From NCBI GenBank assembly GCA_021014325.1, contig CM037458.1, positions 21,621,063 through 21,685,062 of the forward strand: 64,000 bases of DNA. Direction: 5' to 3'. Made by a program: the position numbers and the translations under genes. Of this stretch, positions 12,566 through 25,852 are shown in pieces. The notes beneath the pieces are model-generated. The model worked only from the letters and a program-made list of their open reading frames with translations, was not told the origin of the DNA and searched no databases. Source of the stretch: Plazaster borealis (taxonomy: Eukaryota > Echinodermata > Asteroidea > Forcipulatida > Labidiasteridae). Each line of letters starts with the position of its first letter. Positions within the stretch are counted from its first letter, which is position 1.

Positions 12566-15085
12566 ACTATTAAATATTTTTTACATCTATTTTGTAAAAC
12601 GAACATTCAGCACCGAAACCAGGGTTACATTTTAGGGGGGCACAAGGGGGGGAGAGGGTGCACCATTTTCCCTAGGGGAAATTCTGGCCAATTAAAACTA
12701 CTGTTTTCATTTCTCTTAAACAAGCCTTTTTCCAGCGCTCTTATTATGCTATTTACTATGTTTTTACGTGAGTGTAAAAACAATATACATTGTACTCGTG
12801 TAAATGGAAATAATAGTTTTAAAAACATTGAAAGTATCACATTAAAGCTTATAAAATGTAACATTTTTACGCTGGTAATTGTTTTATCTAAGAAATTCAG
12901 ATTTCAAACGCAGGGGCACGGGTAGGGGGCGGAAAATAATTGGGGGCGCACGTGGCCCCCCGTACCCCCTCCAGTTATGTCACTTTAAAATTCAACTAAA
13001 TAGAAGTTGAATTTCTACATAAGAAGTTGATTTTTGTTTACATTACCAGAGTAAAGGGCTTCCATTATATGATTATCCAGCATCAGCCGTGGATACAAAA
13101 TTAATCAATAAGACGTGATGAGGTTTGAACAAATTTTAATGTGCAATATCAAAGTTTGACTTCAGCCTATGTTTCGCCCCTTCGTTTGTACTTTACGATT
13201 ACAGGTTCCAGTTTCATATGTCGGGTCTCATCGGAAACTTTGCAAATCTAAGTTGCAAGCATGTATTGTATAAGGGTCACGATCACGAGCAATTATAGAG
13301 TACATATTTGGGCCGCTATAGTTTTAAACTCATTAACAAAACATGTGTGAATTTGAATGTCTCCTAATGAAGCTGAATTTATTTTTGCTGAAATTGGATG
13401 GGAAAACCCTATTATATATTTAATAATTATAATAAGAAACGGAAAAGTGGAGTTGCAATTAAGAATATGTAATTTCAATATTTAAAACAATAAATAAACA
13501 ACCGTCCGTTGTTAGGTAAACTGTGGCATTCTCCTCATAATTTGTTTCTACCTCAGTAAAAATTGTTCGTGTTTAAAACAAAATTGCCGACACGAAACTT
13601 TTCCCTTGATGGACACAATTCAATTGTTCTGCTATAGGCTAACTAGAAAGTGCGTTGGAAAGTTTTTTATCTTTTTGGCAAAACTGGAGTTCACACAGCC
13701 TTTTATGAACCGTCTATCATTTACCTATAGCTCACTTTGATAATTGTGAAGATAATTATTATTTACGAGAGCGAGAGAGCGTAATGGCATGTTTATATGG
13801 AGAAATTCATATCCACTGTTTGCTTTTGTGTGCAGTTCAAGTGACGTTAATTTCTTTCCCATAAGATTTAGAAAAAAGAAATGCATAAATTTTATCTTGA
13901 ACTTTAAAAATTGATGTCTTTTGCGGCTCGTGGATCAGTCATTTAATTGTATTATTCGTTAGATCCAGCAGGTATAGCTATTTGCCAGAATCCCCTGTTG
14001 TTTATACGAGATCGGTTGTAAAATCATACAAATAACGAAAATTAAAAATGGAAATTGATCGAACCCATAAATATTTAAGGGGCTTCATCGGGTCGGTAGA
14101 TGGTGAATATTGAAGAGCTTTGCTGTTTGCTTCTCCCCCTTAAATACACAATTGACATTCATTTGGAATATTCGTATTAGTTTTTCTAAGTAATTTGGAT
14201 CCGTATATATACAACGCTGTCACCATCAACCGCAGCAATAAAACACGGAGGAAATTTGTGTACGCTGTATATATACTCCAAACAATTACATTTGCCCCGT
14301 GCTTAAGTCAACAACGAAATGAGTACCGGACGATCCCGCGGATTCTGGACAAATTGCTGAGCGTGATTTGATTAGTAGGGTCCCCTGTTACTGAGGCAAA
14401 TTAACGAATTTAGCAAGTCCTGATGATGCATTAATTGGCGGTTATACACCGGGGACTGGGACCCGACTCGGAGTAATAAACGCGGGGGAAAAAATGCTTG
14501 GAGCAAAAAATATAGATAGACTTAATAGGCCTGAACAAAAATACCAACATGAAAACTCGGTTGTTATTGGGTTGGAACACGTTTCAACATCGGCAAACTG
14601 GGGGACCAGTGCTATGTTGTTGATTTCACTAAATGTGCGGGACAATTTACTAGCCCAAACTTGATTGTGGTTTACGAAGATTCTTTAAATAATGAAGTTA
14701 ATATATAAGAAGATCCCAGTTTAGCAAAGACAGTCACAACACGTTTGAACCTTGGTGTGTGTCTGGTACTTACTAAAATGGTACATTTTAACATTTTTTC
14801 CCCAAATTTGTAAACACAAATAAACTGTTATCGATATGACTGCACAGTTGAGCGTATAGTGACTTTTAATGAAAGAAAGGACCATAGGGTATCAGATTGT
14901 AATTCATTCGTTTTTTGCTAGAGCGAACCCTACCCCCACCCCCACCCCCGCCCCCAAAACAAAATAAAATAAAAATAACAAATAAATAAAAATTTAAAAA
15001 TATTAAACATAAATAAAAATTAATATGATGAACAAAGAAGAGTAAAAACTATTCTTAATAAACTTGAAATGTTCTTGATAAAGCG
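12566..15085. other. Gene-poor interval
   Basis: 12610-12990 is bounded by G-rich segments in inverted arrangement (TTAGGGGGGCACAAGGGGG; GTGGCCCCCCGTACCCCC), possibly an old transposon. The rest is AT-rich. 14400-14470 contains GATGATGCATTAATTGG, a homeodomain-like word. No exon recognised. Confidence 0.4.
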
Positions 15086-15089
15086 TAGT

Positions 15090-15353
15090 ATAGGTTTCTC
15101 AGGGTGGTCGGGTTCTAGGACCCCAGTTCGAATCACGCCGGGGGCACTACGTGGATTGAGTTTTCAGTTCCTACCTGACTGCGTGGGTTTTCCCTGGAAT
15201 AATTATCTGGGGTTTTCCCTCCCACATCTAAAACTGAAACTTCCTTCCTTGTCTTCTCTACATTGGGTTCTTGGCTATTACAGTGATTAAGTTCGCTTTT
15301 CTGAGAGTCCTTGGCTTCACAACCAGAACAAATGAAATGAAATGAAATGAAAT
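15090..15353 (+). mobile_element. tRNA-derived SINE with (AAATG)n tail
   Basis: Head has a box-B-like AGTTCGAATCACGCC. The body includes GTGGGTTTTCCCTGGAATAA and CTCCCACATCTAAAACTGAA, and the 3' end is ATGAAATGAAATGAAATGAA. Box A is degraded. Confidence 0.6.
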
Positions 15354-18234
15354 TACGCCCCAGTGAAAGACGATTTCTTTTTGAAGGGGGGGGGGTTGGA
15401 ATGGCTCTTCCATTTCTATATTTCACAGATATCGCGGCCAGAGTATAATTTGAAGTTAATAGGAAAGTTTCCCACTTTAGAGTGACAACTTGTGGGCTGT
15501 ATGTAACACCTTGTAAAGAACGCCGTTTGATCGGCGCCTTCTCGGAGCTGAACTAATTTAATCAAATCCGCAAGTTTGTCACCTCGAAGCGCCCACTGAT
15601 AAGGTTTGTATACGATTGGCTGGTGCAGTTAATTGGGACAAGCCTAGCCAATCTTAGCACCTTGGCAGTCAGTTTAAACCACACGCAATTTAAAAACCGT
15701 AAAGGAATTCCCCCTCAACCACATTTTTAGGCATGGGAAGCTTGCATTGTCGAACCGGCAAAATTACGTATAAAGAGTTTTTTAATTTGAAAAGGCAATT
15801 TTTTGTGTGCGTTTGTGGTTTAAGGGCAAGGTTAGCCATGCCGAAGGCAGTTTGTGGAGAGTGGCGAAAGATGCTGCGTGCACGTGCTGGAATACAAACC
15901 AGCAAGTATAGCTCACCACACTACACGAATGGCGCACATGTCAGATGGTCCAGTCGCGCCGTGTATAATATGCAGTATGATCACTGCGTGAAGTCCTCTG
16001 TCCAAATATTGCGCTATCGACATCTACATTAGGAAAATAGTCTTTAATTTGGAGTAATTGCAAAACACTCATCCCCCATATCAGTTTATTTGGAGCCGGT
16101 GGCAGATATTACACAGAGCCATCTTCCACACCTCTTATTACATTGGCGGCTCCGCACTCAGCTGTTTCTACAAGGCGAAGGAGATATTTCTACCGTACCG
16201 GGGTCGTTAGTTTGGGTTTGCTCTGCTTGTAACAACACTGAGCCAACCGCTGTCTAATCGATGCTTTAATAATCACAGAGAGAGGGAAAAAACATTAAAG
16301 AGCCTGTCTCTTCCTCGGAACTGTGCTTGGAGAAAAGAAGTAAACGACCTCGTGGCCATAAGGCCCAGACTCGAATATGCAGTTAGCTGCAGTGCCCAAT
16401 CCTGCATGATTTCGCACTGGAATCATCATTGTATGTCAGTCAAACAAATCATGATAAAATAACGAGGCCAGGCACACCAATCGAGCCTCAATATTTGGGG
16501 TTAAGGATTTGAGTGCCGAGTTAGGAACCACATAATTTTAACAAAGGGTTGCAGAAGAGGGAGGGAGGGGAGGGGGGCTCAAACTATGTCAATCGGTTGT
16601 GTCAGGGTATACCGTACATTCGAAGGTTCATGGCGTGTTTAATGTTTTGCGGTGATTTTGAAGCATTCTTTTACAATCTGATAAACTGAATTTTGTTGTG
16701 ATTCAGTCCTTGAATTTTTCATTAAACCTTTAAAAAAAAATTGCTTACATGTTTAGCTTTAAGCTGTCCTTAATTTGAAATTATATATGTTTCGAATTTG
16801 ACATGATTCGTGTATCAGTTAATGCACGACAAGTCTTCGTATTTCGTTTGTTCTTATTTGTTATTATTATTTTTTTAAATTTGTTTTATATTTTTTTCTT
16901 TTTTTTTTCTCCAAGTAGGTTTTGAGTGGCCTATAGTTTTTGACGGGATTTGCATTTTAAACATAGGCCTATATTTAGTCTGCAATTTGCTCAACATAAA
17001 TGAATCATTATTTTCATTTTCGTAATGAATCTTTCTGTTTATTGTTCATTGTGTTGTACTTAGTATTTTTTTTTTGAATGGTGGCTGAACCATCCCTTTT
17101 TAGCATTCATATTTTCTTGTCACAACTTTTTGGTGTCAACCTTTGCCCTATTATTTTAATTTATTTTAATATGGTCATTTGTTATGGCAGGACCATAACT
17201 TTCTCACCATCTCATTTTAAGGACTTTCTGCAGTGTTTTAGTGTTTTTTTCATGTGTCTTCTAATGTACCATTTCATAGGTTTTTATATTGAAACATTCT
17301 AGTAATTTGGCCACGAGTGGAGTATGAATAAACCAATATAAACACCAGTACTTTACCTTTAAGTGATATTAACGGCAATCATACAAACTGTATAGGCGTG
17401 CTCGTCACATTGAAGGAGCGTCGGTGGGCTCGATCGTAATCATCGATTGCTTGGTTTTTTACAAGCAAGGTTACACGACCAGATGAAGTGACGTCGTAAT
17501 TGGTATAATCACCAGTAATCGTATATCAAAAAAGCCCCACCGATTCATTTACATACCACCAGAATCAACTCCTGAAATTTCCTTGGAAATTGAAGGCTGC
17601 CGGCTGAGAAATGAGGACATTATTTATCTGTGTCATCAACGCCCGCCCATATTGAGAGATGAGGGTGAGGAAGGGGGGGGGGGCGGCTAACGAACTTAGT
17701 GCAACGGGTTCCGATAGCCGTTGGATATTGATGTGACCGCTTTGGGCATGAGTGATTGAAAACAATGTTCTTTACATTACTGTCATTCTTTGTAGATGCC
17801 CTTTTTGCATTAATCTCTTTTAAGAAGAACTGTTGCCTCTGACAAGGCTCAATATTGGTTTGTTCACGACGTTTCACTCTCAGTGTGCTCTGGTCGTCAT
17901 CAGAAAAAAAAACGGCTCTTTACATTCATGTTCTTTTTTACACAAATTGTCGAGCCCCGGCGCGGTCCCGTAGAGTTTTGCAAGAAACAAATGCCGTCGG
18001 ATATTGACGCGGCCGTTTCGAATAATGTGTTTGAAAGCAATAATGCTCTTAACTTTTTCCTGGTGAAATGTTTGAACTATTAAGCAAATTAAAGTCATTC
18101 AAAGTTCCACAAAATTATTACCACAAAAAGGAGACAATGTGTTTTGTCAAGGTGCTGGAACAGCCTTTATTTCTTCTATAGCTGTTCTATAGGCAACATG
18201 TTTTCCAAAACTATCATGTACTTATTATTATTTA
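15354..18234. other. Gene-poor interval
   Basis: No coding exon recognised. Contains G-runs (15386, 17672), a T-rich tract at 16860-16915 and a TGACGTCGTAATTGG word at 17489. The open frame at 15733-16032 lacks recognisable similarity. Confidence 0.45.
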
Positions 18235-18613
18235 TTAAAGGAACATTACAGAATTGGTTTTTGCTAACAAAACAGTCGCTGGCAGTGTAAGCACTTTATA
18301 TAATCCACCATTTATATACATAAACTGACAAACCTGTAGAAGTTTGAGAGCGACCGGCCATCTGGGTCACGAGAAAATAGTGAAAAACCGATTACACATT
18401 TGCATGCGTTATACAATGCATGAATAAAACGCTCATGAGCGATAAACTCCAATCGGAAATTAGTTTTATTTATTTCTCATTAAATATGGCATTTCAGACA
18501 GAAATATTTCTAGGGATGTTTTCTACTATCATAATCATTAGACCGTGTAAGTTTTATGTAAATCTGTGATCTTAAAGAAAATTTTAATTACCAGTTCTGT
18601 AACGTTCCTTTAA
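18235..18613. mobile_element. TTAA-flanked MITE with AAAGGAACATTACAGAATTGG ends
   Basis: Left TTAA-AGGAACATTACAGAATTGG, right CCAGTTCTGTAACGTTCCT-TTAA. 379 bp including both TTAA sites; no coding frame inside. Confidence 0.7.
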
Positions 18614-21600
18614 GTTATTGTTTAGTTGTCTGTCTGTTTTGTATTCCGATCCTCTGGTTTTCAACACATGTTTCTTCACATAATTATGCGAAATAAACAG
18701 AATTGGCATATTTTCAAAATATCATCTTAACATTACATATATTTTTGTATAATTTGTTCGTTATAACATTTATGTCTTGGCCTTGCAAGACGGTAGCCTA
18801 CTCATCTTTGTTGATCTTTATCTTTTGAAAACATTTGCAACCGGAATCCAAGCACCTTGTCGTAATTGGCATCACCAATTTGATAATAAGTATAAACTCT
18901 CATATTAGAAACTGGCATTTTACTTTTCATGGTTTTTTGTTTTACCAGTAGGTGACGGTGTCAGTGTACATTAACAGAGCAAGCCCATGCAAACGGTTAA
19001 CGTTAGGCTACAGACCGCCCAATTTACATCAAATATTTTGCACAGAATGAACATACAAATCTTAAGTTAGTCCCTTCAGCATAAACACCACAAAATACTG
19101 CAAAGAGATTAGTTACTACAATGTCATTTAGAGGATAAAATGGGCACGTCAATGTCACCAACGCCTTCTCTGACTAGAAAACAGGACATGTTATGTTGTG
19201 TAAAAGACCCAATGACGAGATGTAAAACTCAGGTACGACAACACTTACGGCTGACGGAGATTGGCGGGAAATCAACGCTGCAGCGTTGACAAAAACCACC
19301 AATATTTACCCACCGCCAGGAGAAAACCGCACTCGCTAATGAAGCGTATGGTTATTTTGTTGTTAACTTAATTGCAAAAGAACACCAGGCCGTCTGCCGA
19401 TTGGTAATTTCGCAGGAGAAACGGCAATTGCACGGGAAATTGCACACGTAATTTGGGAAGAAGTCACTAAAAAGTTTGCCTAATTCAATGACGGAGGAAG
19501 AAACGTTCATTTATTTCTCTCCTTAACAGAAGGCATGATTATTTTGCAACGCGGCGTGGGTGCTGTTTTTTCGTTTTTGCTCATCAGTGCCAAATGAAAT
19601 GCACATTTTGACGAAATTCCACCAGAGCGTGTCTGATGAACGACGAAAATTGTTACCACGCAAAGTACAATTGAAAAGCTTGTTTGTTTGTGTGTTTCTT
19701 TCTTCAAAAGAAAAGGCCACAACAAACTCTGGACAATTTCAAATTGATTTTTTCTTGATGGGGGAAAAGAAAAAAAAATCATGCTTGACTTCTTTGACAG
19801 TAACAGCTTCCCGTGTATTGAAGAACTATTTACTCAACTCTCAAATAATTACCACTGTGACGAAAAAGTACACGTGTAGATCTCGGTGCAGCTCGGCCCA
19901 TTGAAACATTTTTAATAACGTGGAGTCGCTGATACAGCTTTGGGTCAAATAGAGCGTCCACCTGTACAAGAACACAATAATCCCGCGAGCAGTGCCAGCT
20001 CTTCCTTTTTTACCGAGGAGGTATTTTTTTCGAGTGCGAGAAGAGCCGAGGCACAGCCGGGGCCACCAATCCAATTATGCCCGTAGCTTCTGCCAGACGC
20101 GCACGCTTGATAGAATTAACGGAGAAGCGAGCCTCTGCTGCTTTCCTAGATAAACAAAACAAATTGCATTAAGAATCCCGCGGAAATAGAACAGCTACAC
20201 AGGGCTCCAAATCAAGTAATTAAGGGTATATTTCTCATCATTGCCAGCAAATTTGATGTGCTCAGGTTTTCTTGAGATGGTTCCCGTGTCAGAATTATGC
20301 CCGTAGGTAGAAACTTATTTATCACTTAAACTTAAATTTCGGCCTCCTGGTTTTTCTCTTTTCGCCCTGTGTATGTATAGTCAACGTCTCGTGTGCTAGT
20401 CATTGAGTCCTACACTAATCGGAAATGAACTCGGTATATATAATTTAAAGGCTATAGGCATGTAGAGGGGTGCGAATAATTGCCGGGTATTGTAATCTGT
20501 ACACGGTTATCGTGGCTGTGTAATGTTTGTACTAAGTTCAAAAACGTGATGTAGTAAGTTGTATCTGCAAATTTGAACGAACAAAGTTAACACAGTCGCC
20601 CACAGACTTTGATGGTACTGATATCATTTATCCTGAAAATTTTCCGTTTTGTAACCTTTGATTAACTGGTTGGAGTCAATTCTTATAATTTTCTTGCATA
20701 TAGAAATAAGCAAAGGCCCGGTCTACATTTGTTTTATACCGTATATACGCGACAACATGAACACCCGATGATTCATTTTAAAATACAGTAATATAGGCCT
20801 TAACTGCAAAGCCGCGCGAAATATGTTTGCATTTTACAAAATTTTAAGAAAACTTAATAAAATCCAAGAGAAATTCATTATCACGACACGGTGTGCAGCT
20901 TAAAGAAAACAAACACCCCCAACAAAAAAAACTCCACCCAAACCCCACCTCAATTTGTATTGTTTTATTTGTTGTTGTCTTTCCAACAATGGTAGAATTA
21001 TATAAACGCTGTTGTTCTAAAAAAAAAAAAAAAAACATTTACAACTTGTTACCAATAAGCCATAGTTTACAGGTGTTTGGAAACTATCCTGCACAATTGT
21101 CTTTTGCATCATGCAATGGAGATAGGCTCTCTCATCTCACCCCCACTTCTAAAAGCTTATAAATATCAATGAAGATACTAGACGTTATGTGGGATGATTC
21201 CCCCTAGCCTAGATTTGGCTGTATTATTCCAGAACCATTCACCCTAAGGCCCTAATACATACACACTCCCCCAGTACAACCACATACAACGCTTAAGTAA
21301 TGTCACCAATAAACTCAAGACGACAGAATGATCTTGTTACGTTGATATGATTCGACTTAAGGAGCTTTGGTAATAACAGCATTAATGTGGCAGAGATTTC
21401 TCCCCCCCCCCGTTGCGTCATCTGGGACAGGACATCATATAGGAAACAACAATACGCAGAGGGGACCTATGCGATTATTTACCCATCTATATCATGATTA
21501 GCCCGTGATATCCAACGGGCGCTTAGTGGCGTTGGTGCCCCCGTACTTCTTCCTCGATCTTGCAAATCGGCTTTAGACCCAAACTATATCCAGTTTTGTG

Positions 21601-22094
21601 GGAGTAATTTTGATCTCATTTGTCGGATAATGCCAGTCATTTGTGACAGATTGTTGGTCAGGAGAGGAGATTTGGGTGCAATTCCACATTGGGACAAGCC
21701 TTTAATGGGGTTTCCTAAGCAGTTAGACACGTTCAACTTGCCACGGGATTGACATGGAAGTTTTACCATTACATTGATAAAGGTCTGCGTTGCGGGGTTT
21801 TTTTTCTGGCTCGAAATGTGCATTGTACTTTGTTGCACTTCTTATAGGTAAATTTCCTCCTAGATCTGCAGAGACAATAATATGGAGACTGGTGAAGGGG
21901 CGTTGTAGTTCACTTGATTTGTTCTTTTTCATCATTTTCAAGTTTCCGTGGCACTATGACGTCACAGCCCAATTGCATGAGTCTCCTCGTAGGCAATAAT
22001 TGGTATTTGCACAGTAAAGACAAATATAACTTTTAGCAAAAAGACCTGCCACAAATCCATGAACCAAAAATCATGTTCGCAACTTCTTCCCGCT
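18614..22094. other. Gene-poor interval
   Basis: No exon recognised. 19360-19470 has repeated AATTGC/TAATTTGGG words. Runs of A (21019), C (21402) and G occur. Frames at 19507-19904 are unsupported. Confidence 0.45.
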
Positions 22095-22330
22095 AACCTG
22101 GGGTCTTGTCACACAGGGCAGTTCTTTACAAGCAGCCAAGTCGCAATTAACCGCACTAAATGCAAAAGGAACACTTCTGAAGCGCAGGAGTATATTTTTT
22201 CCCCGAACACTGTCTTATTTTATTCACAAAGAAAATTGTATGATGATGAAAGTGTGAGTGTTTTGTCTTCTTTGGAGATTGCCTGGAACTGGTTGCCTGT
22301 AAATAATTGTGTGGTGTGATATGGCCTTTA
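22095..22330. mobile_element. MITE with GGCCATGTCACA ends, copy 2
   Basis: Left CTGGGGTCTTGTCACACAGG (diverged), then ATGCAAAAGGAACACTTCTG. Right side TTGCCTGGAACTGGTTGCCT and GATATGGCCTTTA. Same order of blocks as 52148-52377. Confidence 0.55.
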
Positions 22331-22679
22331 TATTGTGAGCAGATGGATTGGTCTAAACACATAGAGTCCGTGGTGTGGGCAGACCATCATTCCAAAGGAC
22401 ATCAGGTTGGTTAGATGTGGGGTTTTTCTTCTTCCGAGGATTTAAATTATCTCACATTATACAAAAACATCGATGCAGCCCCCGTAAATGACCCAGCAGA
22501 GTCAATTCCGTTTTCCCCGAGTGTATTGTTCCGATATTGCATCTTCGGAACATCATGTGAAACGAATTGGCCCTCATCTGGTAATTAGAGGATCATTCAA
22601 TGTTCACATGGAGCCTGTATTTACAAATTGTATATAGCAGTATTTTGATATAGGCTATATAGCGTACAATAGTTTGGCA

Positions 22680-22848
22680 CAAATTGTGAGTTTTCATGTA
22701 TACGTAATTATTCGCGACACGGCCGAATTCGTGAATATTGACGCAAATATTTACGTGAATAGTCACGATTTGGGGCACAACGCGTAAATATTTACGTATT
22801 TACGTAAATATATATGTTCGATGTCCCTTTTAAAAGCCGCCACTTTAG
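22680..22848. mobile_element. Partial copy of the palindromic ACGTAAATATTTACGT element
   Basis: Contains GTGAATATT..., ACGCAAATATTTACGTGAAT and CACGATTTGGGGCACAA, and the right end ACGTAAATATATATGTTCGA-TGTCCCTTTTAAAAGCCGCCAC, matching 3784-3824. Left end not found. Confidence 0.6.
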
Positions 22849-23833
22849 TTGATGGCAATATGGTCAGGACTGAAGTTCTAAACCAAGATGTTCTGCTTCC
22901 ATCCGAGATGTGAGTCGAACCGGAATCCAACGAGTTAAAAGCCAATATAGAAGTACTTATTATACACAAATCTGAGTGCAACACTGTTGTGTATATGCAT
23001 TTATGTATATACAACTTGTATAATGTATACAGCCAGATTTATGGCTGAAGCCTTTGAATGAAATTGTCAAAGAATGAGCAACGACGTTTCAATCGTTTAG
23101 TTTATCAATAGATTTCCCCTCGTACAAAACAATTGTGGATCCATAATATATTATCTCAGTGCTAAGCAGAACTTCGTTTAAAATTAATAAAAACTGTGTG
23201 CGCGTAATTCAGTTTATCAGAGAAGTTTTCCACAAAAGCCCGCGACAGAACAGGCTATTGATGAAGGCTGAAAAGACATCACGTTAGGGGGAACATAATT
23301 TGAACATTAGGCGTAAAATTCGCCAGTTCGGTAGAAAACGGGCATTGTTGACAAGATCGATCCCACATCACAATTCCACCCCGCGTTCATTTCATTTGCT
23401 TTAAGAAAATGAGCGAAACGGCGATAAAGGAAATTACAATCGCTGAAAAATGACGGCAAACAATGCGTTCTACCCGGCTTTGTTTCCGTGATTCAATTTA
23501 GTCCTTATTGATCAGAGTTAATGACATTAATTTTATATTTTTCTCCAAATGTGCCTGCATTTCTACAGTGTGTCAGCGCAAGCGAGGTTTTGTAGTTGTT
23601 TGTGACATAAAGGAGCGTTGCCAACGATAATATAATATCTTGCACCAAAAAGAACAAATTTTTTCATTTTCTATATATAAAAACGGGCAACAGAAAAGAC
23701 CTAGGCAATTTGGCAAATCAATTATAGCAATTCCAGCCTATTCCAGTGCCAATTCCAACAGAAGCAACAAAGGGGGGCATTCGCTTAAATAAGTAAATTT
23801 CCCCGTCAACCTTGAATTTTACCTCTTACTCAC
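22849..23833. other. No gene recognised
   Basis: AT-rich spacer with no supported features. If the candidate exon at 23834 is real, this is the start of its first intron. Confidence 0.4.
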
Positions 23834-23884
23834 CTTTTGAGCTTCAGAGAGTGCAGAATATAGAGATCTTGCATTTGCCACCAT
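23834..23884 (-). CDS. Candidate first coding exon of an unidentified gene
   Basis: The frame ATG...AAG reads MVANARSLYSALSEAQK and ends exactly at a perfect donor, AAG|GTGAGTAAG. The ATG sits in GCG-ATG-G context and the upstream 60 bases are unusually CpG-rich (GCGCGGCGCGTATACACGCG). A TGACGTCACGTG word lies about 250 bases upstream at 24135. The peptide looks like an amphipathic helix but no family was recognised. No downstream exon was identified on the minus strand, so this may be chance or a non-coding first exon. Confidence 0.28.
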
Positions 23885-23956
23885 CGCTGAGGTCAAACAA
23901 TGGAAACGTGCACGCGTGTATACGCGCCGCGCACAACTGTCAGCCAATGATAAGCT

Positions 23957-24087
23957 GTGTCCGAAACGGCGACTTCGGCTAGAGCTACGGCTAGATTTCC
24001 GCGTCATCATGCGTTGAAGTATAGGACGTCCTTAGCAACACCCTTAGCAACAGCCGTAGCTCTAGCCGAAGTCGCCGTTTCGGACAC
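23957..24087. mobile_element. Foldback element with perfect 36-bp inverted arms
   Basis: Arms 23957-23992 and 24052-24087 are exact inverted copies starting GTGTCCGAAACGGCGACTTC. The 59-base centre contains GCGTTGAAGTATAGGACGTC and CTTAGCAACACCCTTAGCAA. Same centre in the copy at 27078. Confidence 0.8.
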
Positions 24088-24134
24088 GTCCTTAGGTCTC
24101 CATTGACCTCAGTAAGGGCGCTGTTTGGGTCTTG

Positions 24135-24146
24135 TGACGTCACGTG
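24135..24146. promoter_or_regulatory. CRE overlapping E-box, TGACGTCACGTG
   Basis: TGACGTCA (24135-24142) overlaps CACGTG (24141-24146). Lies about 250 bases upstream of the candidate minus-strand ATG at 23884. Motif only; function is inferred. Confidence 0.3.
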
Positions 24147-25589
24147 CAAGGGGTCTATATGCAATTCAAAATTTACAAACTTGATCACGTTGTCGTGTGT
24201 AAACAGGTTCCTCACTGCAGGGTTTTAACATTATTTCTGTCAAGACTGACCATCAGTTACAGACACATTTACATCCCCATGGTTACTTGGAACCCATTTT
24301 TTTATTTTGATCTCCCGCTCAGAATTATGATATTAAACATATCATATAGTCGTAAATCACAGAAATAATTATTATACAAAGATAAATATGTAAGTTGTTT
24401 TTCTCTCGACATTTTGGTGCTCGATATGGGGGCATGGTGGTAACCCCCCCCCCCGCCCGCCTCTATTGTCTTCATTGTGTGCTTGGAATCTCAGGAATTA
24501 TTTAGAGGATTTTAGGGAGGTATATTCTGTACAGGAGAACAAATAAAATTGGAACAATGGGGTTTAACCTCTGCCCCCATATCGAGCTTGGTATATTTTC
24601 GATGGTGTGTACGAGCGTTCAGACAGCACAAAGTTGTAACACAATATAAAGTATGCGATGCTCCCCTGAGCAAAGTGTATACCGATTGCACTAAACACAC
24701 ATTCTTTTTTACAATTTGACTTTTGATATAGCAAATAAAGAGCCACTTAAAAAATACAACAACAATAAAATGAAGTTTTCTTTATTAAGCAGACATATCC
24801 GGTCTGGTACATACGTTTTGCCCGACTGGTACAATGCTACAATGAAGCATGGAAAGACCCCCCCAACCCAAACAGGAAAAAAAAGGAAATTGAGTGAAAG
24901 GAACGCGTGACGACATTGAGTTCTATTTACAACACCTTGGGACTAAGCCTTTATAGGCTAGCCAGACGTCTATCTCTGCCATTGTTATTTTGTCGAATAC
25001 GGTTTATGATGCCGCCCACCTCTTTTTTTTTAATTTTTATTTTATTTTTTTTAAAGAAAACAAAAAATGGGTTATGGGTTCACGAGTTACTGGGTTAGAT
25101 ATAATGTTGTAACAGTGAGTCCAGAAAATGGCGTTATCCAAAGTCTGGATTAATATCGAGCATGCGCAGCTGCAGGGATTCTTTCAAAATAGAAACGTCA
25201 CATAAAGGTCACGACTCGCTAAGATCCTTGGGTGGAGTGTTTTGTTTTATCCTACCCCCCCCCCGCAGAGTAGACATGGTTCTTCATGTTTAATACAATA
25301 ATAACATTGTGTTTCGATGTATGGTTCTAACGGGAGACAGTCATTGAAAAACATTCGAACAAATAATATTTATATGTCTTCATCTTTATATTTATGTCTT
25401 TTTTTCTACTGCGCACAGAAAATCGTCCGAAAATGTTGACATAAACTTGGGATGAAAAGGCGGTATGTCGATCAAACTTGGTGGACCGTTACATGCACTG
25501 ATGGTTGCTCAATTAGACATTTTAGCCAGAACTATGCCTTATTCGTACTTTTTTATTTAGTTTTAATTAGTAAACTACAAAAAACCCAC
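24147..25589. other. No gene recognised
   Basis: AT-rich spacer with C-runs at 24446 and 25254; no supported exon. Confidence 0.45.
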
Positions 25590-25695
25590 AACACACCAGC
25601 AGCAGCAGCAGCAACAACAGCACCAGTACTAGCAACAGCAACAGCAACACAGCAACACCACTGCCAGCAGCAACAGCAGCAACAACAGCACCAGT

Positions 25696-25732
<37 letters not shown>

Positions 25733-25852
25733 CAGAAACACCACCGACCACCACCACCACCACAACCACCACAACCACCACCACCACCACCACCAACAAC
25801 AACAACATCAACAACAAGAGCAACAGCAACAACAACAAAAAACAACAATATT
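25590..25852. repeat. Compound trinucleotide tract (CAG/CAA, CCA, CAA)
   Basis: About 260 bases of imperfect CAG/CAA units, then CCA units (25740-25795), then CAA units to 25845. Open frames in several phases are a by-product of the repeat. Confidence 0.9.
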
